NCBI GenBank assembly: GCA_023435945.1
Contig: JAEZLB010000219.1
Span: 1 to 6,852, forward strand
From: Pseudomonadota bacterium
GTDB taxonomy: Bacteria; Pseudomonadota; Gammaproteobacteria; Burkholderiales; Burkholderiaceae_D
Direction of reading: 5' to 3'
DNA length: 6,852 nucleotides
In this document: positions 6,016 through 6,852 of the stretch, in pieces
Position numbering within the stretch: the stretch's first letter is position 1
Layout of the letters: each line of letters begins with the position of its first letter
Translations under genes and position numbers: made by a program
The notes under the pieces: generated by a model
Told to the model about the DNA's origin: nothing
Seen by the model: the letters and a program-made list of their open reading frames with translations, nothing else
Database searches by the model: none

Positions 6016-6852
6016 ATGTTACACCGTCATATGTGCCAAGGCCTGGCCTCGGCAGCGCTAGTACTTAGCGCCCCTCCCACCTTGGCCCTCTCCTGCATCA
6101 CTTCCGGCAACGTCTCATCGACTCAATGCACCCCTGTCGACATCCAAATGGTGGGAGGTGCAGGTGCCTCATCACTGACTGTTACCAATACCACAGCCAG
6201 CTCGGTAGCGGTACTCAGCTCTCCCTACGCCACCGGCCCCTTTAACCAGACGCTTACCATCGACGGCACGACCGTACTGAACAGGTCCGATTATCCGGCT
6301 GTGTACATGTACTCCTCCCAGCCAGGCTGGAACGCCAACCTGCAGATCGGCTCCGGGGTGTCTATTACTTCGGCAGGTCCGTTCGGCGCCGTCTGGTTAC
6401 GCTCTGAAAGCAACGATACCGCCACTAGCAACACCATTCGGGTCGATAGCGCTGCAACCGTCAATTCGTTGGGAGCGAGCGCCGATGGCATCACCGCCAC
6501 CTCCAACAATGGCGCTGTCTCGCTGATTAACCGAGGGGGTGTGACGGCAGCCGGGGGCAGAGGCTTGTATGCAGAGGGTGGCTCTGCCAGCCTGTCGCCC
6601 GTTGAGGTCAGCGTGACCAACCTGGGTTCGGTTGAGGCCTCTCTGGCCGGCATACGCACGATCAATTACCACGGGAAAGCGCAGATCGACAATCAGGGCA
6701 GTGTTCGCTCCCTCACCCGCCAGGGACTCATTGCCTGGTCAGCCAATGGCGGCGCAGAGATCCATAACAGCGGTACCGTAATCGCCGATCATTATGACGC
6801 CGTGCTAGCTAGCGGCACCGGCGGCAATGTAGTCGTCACCAACAACGGCAGC
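6016..6852 (+). CDS. autotransporter-like / beta-solenoid surface protein, N-terminal part (runs off window)
   Basis: The frame is open for 279 codons from the ATG at 6016 to the window end, so only the N-terminus is seen. AGGA at 6006-6009, 6 nt upstream, supports this start; Met6 (ATG at 6031) is an alternative. Residues 8-26 form a hydrophobic leader ending in PTLALS, consistent with Sec export. Cys27 and Cys38 bracket a short segment, as often seen just after the leader in large beta-strand-repeat autotransporters. The rest is rich in Gly, Ser, Thr, Asn, Ala and Val with almost no Lys. Turn motifs of the N-x-G-S/T/G-V type occur at Asn172, Asn202, Asn226, Asn251 and Asn276, spaced 30, 24, 25 and 25 residues, as expected for rungs of a right-handed beta-helix passenger. 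A type V autotransporter with a C-terminal beta-barrel is most likely, but the barrel lies outside the window; a two-partner or large adhesin passenger is possible. Its ligand is unknown. Confidence 0.75.
   Translation, partial: MLHRHMCQGLASAALVLSAPPTLALSCITSGNVSSTQCTPVDIQMVGGAGASSLTVTNTTASSVAVLSSPYATGPFNQTLTIDGTTVLNRSDYPAVYMYSSQPGWNANLQIGSGVSITSAGPFGAVWLRSESNDTATSNTIRVDSAATVNSLGASADGITATSNNGAVSLINRGGVTAAGGRGLYAEGGSASLSPVEVSVTNLGSVEASLAGIRTINYHGKAQIDNQGSVRSLTRQGLIAWSANGGAEIHNSGTVIADHYDAVLASGTGGNVVVTNNGS

Noticed and set aside
6291..6672. minus-strand frames opposite the surface-protein gene
   Set aside because: They arise from the repetitive Gly/Ser/Ala/Val coding sequence on the plus strand, which has a leader, promoter and rung periodicity.
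1..6852. CRISPR array, tRNA, insertion sequence or phage defence system
   Set aside because: I saw no regularly spaced identical repeats, cloverleaf sequence, transposase motifs or terminal inverted repeats, and every long frame is explained by a recognisable family.

Overview
The window looks like a piece of a Gram-negative proteobacterial chromosome. By eye the GC content is in the mid-50s percent. A lipoprotein-type leader, an ABC importer with a periplasmic binding protein, and an autotransporter-like passenger all need an outer membrane. The protein style would fit a betaproteobacterium such as an Oxalobacteraceae member, but that placement is a guess. All real genes lie on the plus strand.

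Layout. (1) Positions 84-1652 encode a complete two-HKD phospholipase-D-superfamily enzyme of the ClsC (cardiolipin synthase C) type with a lipoprotein leader. (2) A 107-155 bp gap follows, depending on which start is used downstream; it carries a perfect 7-bp dyad that could be an operator. (3) Positions about 1808-5644 hold a four-gene sulfonate-acquisition-type cluster: a TauD/TfdA-family Fe(II)/2-oxoglutarate dioxygenase, a TauA/SsuA-type periplasmic binding protein, a TauB/SsuB-type ATPase and a TauC/SsuC-type permease. The last three genes are tightly coupled, with a 1-nt gap and then a 4-nt overlap. The dioxygenase is separated from them by 96 bp holding two stem-loops. (4) A 10-bp stem-loop 20 nt after the permease probably ends the operon. 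(5) About 370 bp have no credible gene until a good sigma-70-like promoter at 5951-5980. (6) From 6016 an open frame runs off the window end and encodes a secreted protein with beta-solenoid repeats, the N-terminal part of an autotransporter-like or adhesin-like protein.

How the genes work together. The binding protein, ATPase and permease would import a small organosulfonate (or a related oxyanion-bearing compound). The dioxygenase would then oxidise it in the cytoplasm and release sulfite for sulfur assimilation. The iron triad and both active-site arginines of TauD are conserved. One residue aligning to a taurine-sulfonate ligand (Tyr73 of E. coli TauD) is His here, so the substrate may not be taurine. 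No regulator or sulfite-handling gene is visible. The cardiolipin-synthase-like gene and the surface protein have separate signals and appear functionally unrelated to the importer.

I see no CRISPR array, tRNA, rRNA, transposase or other strong evidence of an undescribed system. The points most worth a second look are the dyad before the dioxygenase, the active-site substitution in the dioxygenase, the intercistronic hairpins, and the truncated surface protein.
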